This document shows positions 62,934-64,000 of a DNA stretch of 64,000 nt, piece after piece. Source of the DNA: DASXMR01 sp036495525. GTDB lineage: Bacteria > Actinomycetota > Actinomycetes > Streptosporangiales > Streptosporangiaceae. Location of the stretch: assembly GCA_036495525.1 (NCBI GenBank), contig DASXMR010000076.1, positions 1 to 64,000 of the forward strand, in the 5' to 3' direction. Each line of letters starts with the position of its first letter. Within the stretch, counting starts at the first letter, position 1. A program made the translations under genes and the position numbers. Below the pieces are notes generated by a model that saw only the letters and a program-made list of their open reading frames with translations, was not told the DNA's origin and did no database searches.

Positions 62934-64000
62934 CTGGCCGCCACCGGAGCCGGAGTCAGCGCCTGGATCCTTCCCTGGCTGGCCGGCCGGGCGAAGTCGG
63001 CGAACCGCCCGGCGAAGTCGGCCCGCGCCTGCCGCTGACGCCGGGTGAGCCCGGCCGCTATCTCGCCCATCGCCAGCAGTGTGGCAGCCGGCGCGCTGCG
63101 CTGCCGCATCATCTGCTCGGCGTAGGCGCGGATCTCGCCGCACTGCACCTCGGTGTCCTGGAACTCGCCGAGGCAGTCCTGCAGGCTCTTCAGCTCGCGG
63201 ACGGCTTGCCAGTGCTGGGCCGGGTCGTGCAGCGAGCCGAAGATCTCCAGCGCGTACCGCAGCTCCTTGCACCGCTTGCGCAGCTCGTGCAAGCTCGCGG
63301 CGGGGGAGGACGCGGTGATCGCGCCGCCGTCGGTGACGACCCGCTGCCGCGCCCGCTCGATCCTGATGCCTGCGAGCCGGGCCGTGCTCGGGCGGCGCCG
63401 GCCGGCGCCGCCCAGCTCGGCCAGTGCCTCGCGCCAGCCGGCGGTCAGCCGGGAGAACCTGGCCGAGCGCAGCCCCCTGACCAGGTCGCGCCGGGCAGCT
63501 TCCCGGCCCCGCTCCAGGTGGGCGCGGAATGGCTCCAGGTCCTGGCTGGTGCCGGCCTCCAGCCCGGCTGCCATGGCGGGGAAGCCGAGCAGGTAGACAT
63601 CCAGGTCCCTGGCCGGCGTCGTCAGGTCGCCGAGCCACTTGAACTCGCGGCGGAACTGGTCCGACATGGCTCGTGGCAGCACGGGCGCGGCGAGCTTCAG
63701 CGCCGACCGGGTGCGCCGCACGGCCACCCGGAGATCGTGCAGGAACTCGGTGTCCAGGTCACGCACTGTCCCGCTGACGTTGGCCAGCAGCGTGTCAAGC
63801 AGCGCGCCGCAGACAAGCGCCACCGAGGTGGCGGCTGGCGCGGCCGGCCCTAGAGCGACGTCGATCCTGCCGGTATAGTCGCCCGGCCGCCGCCCGGCCG
63901 CGGCCAGCGCCATGTCCAGCGCGGGCGCCGAGCTGGCCCGCACGCCGGGCACCGCGGCCAGCGCCTCGGCGAGGCGGTCGGCCTGCGGCTGGTAGCCGCG
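62930..64000 (-). CDS. CHAD domain protein, N-terminus beyond the window
   Basis: At least 356 residues of a CHAD protein; the frame is open to the right edge. CHAD domains bind polyphosphate through basic helices. Seen here are FLHDLRVAVRRTRSALKL, a first helical repeat (WLGDLTTPARDLDVYL) and a second one (LHELRKRCKELRYALEIF, LKSLQDCLGEFQDTEV), each with conserved His, Arg and Lys. The first 40 visible residues (ALDMALAAAGRRPGDY) may be a linker from a CYTH domain outside the window. Coupled to the ParA-like gene by a 4-bp overlap. Confidence 0.88.
   Translation of the reverse strand, partial: RGYQPQADRLAEALAAVPGVRASSAPALDMALAAAGRRPGDYTGRIDVALGPAAPAATSVALVCGALLDTLLANVSGTVRDLDTEFLHDLRVAVRRTRSALKLAAPVLPRAMSDQFRREFKWLGDLTTPARDLDVYLLGFPAMAAGLEAGTSQDLEPFRAHLERGREAARRDLVRGLRSARFSRLTAGWREALAELGGAGRRRPSTARLAGIRIERARQRVVTDGGAITASSPAASLHELRKRCKELRYALEIFGSLHDPAQHWQAVRELKSLQDCLGEFQDTEVQCGEIRAYAEQMMRQRSAPAATLLAMGEIAAGLTRRQRQARADFAGRFADFARPASQGRIQALTPAPVAAR

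Overview
The window is very GC-rich DNA (by eye about 70 % or more) with many GTG starts, GTGA/ATGA stop-start overlaps and typical actinobacterial families: mycothiol-dependent DinB-like proteins, DUF5999, DUF3040, a SARP regulator, SteA/SteB and a Rv2578c-type radical SAM protein. The gene order TPR protein, HAD phosphatase, small repetitive protein, tlyA, nadK, recN, steA and the mctB/steB-like gene matches Mycobacterium tuberculosis Rv1691 to Rv1698. It looks like chromosomal DNA of a soil-type actinomycete (Streptosporangiales or a relative is my guess). I see no tRNA, rRNA, CRISPR array, insertion sequence or prophage.

Layout. 1-2300: end of one secreted phosphoesterase and a complete second paralogue, each followed by a strong hairpin. 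2300-6620: an MBL hydrolase and a DUF1015 protein on the minus strand, divergent from the TPR/HAD pair. 6868-12517: a block inserted relative to M. tuberculosis, with an ABC transporter, an ECF sigma factor with its membrane partner, a frameshifted nei, an AlkB homologue and an SCP2-like protein. 12687-21397: a tightly packed operon for ribosome methylation, NADP synthesis, DNA repair, cell division and envelope sugar transfer (tlyA, nadK, recN, steA, steB-like, PNPT-like, GT4). 21545-24487: a three-gene surface operon (membrane protein, DUF4397 protein, class F sortase). 24564-29920: minus-strand metabolic enzymes. 30216-35076: uvrA, a beta-propeller lipoprotein and a small hydrolase. 35150-40703: small proteins and a heterodimeric ABC exporter. 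40895-45835: a DinB-like protein, a cysteine-desulfurase-like enzyme, an acetyltransferase, a patatin and a primary-like sigma factor. 45999-57146: menaquinone genes menE, menC, menD and menF, with a redox island between menD and menF. 57322-64000: radical SAM protein, DUF3040, an unknown, epoxide hydrolase, P450, ParA-like ATPase and a CHAD protein cut by the edge.

The best candidate for something undescribed is the island at 50457-55818. MauD-like thioredoxin and MauE-like membrane redox genes are divergent from a Tat-exported mini-protein whose roughly 68-residue mature part has twelve cysteines and no tryptophan. A SARP/NB-ARC/TPR regulator follows. The layout recalls the methylamine dehydrogenase light chain and its disulfide maturation partners, but without tryptophan no TTQ cofactor can form.

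Other themes are DNA-damage control (a RecA-NDp/PafBC-like promoter at uvrA, a LexA-like box at the radical SAM gene), in-frame minisatellites inside four otherwise ordinary genes, and long GC-only hairpins without U-tracts at many gene ends.
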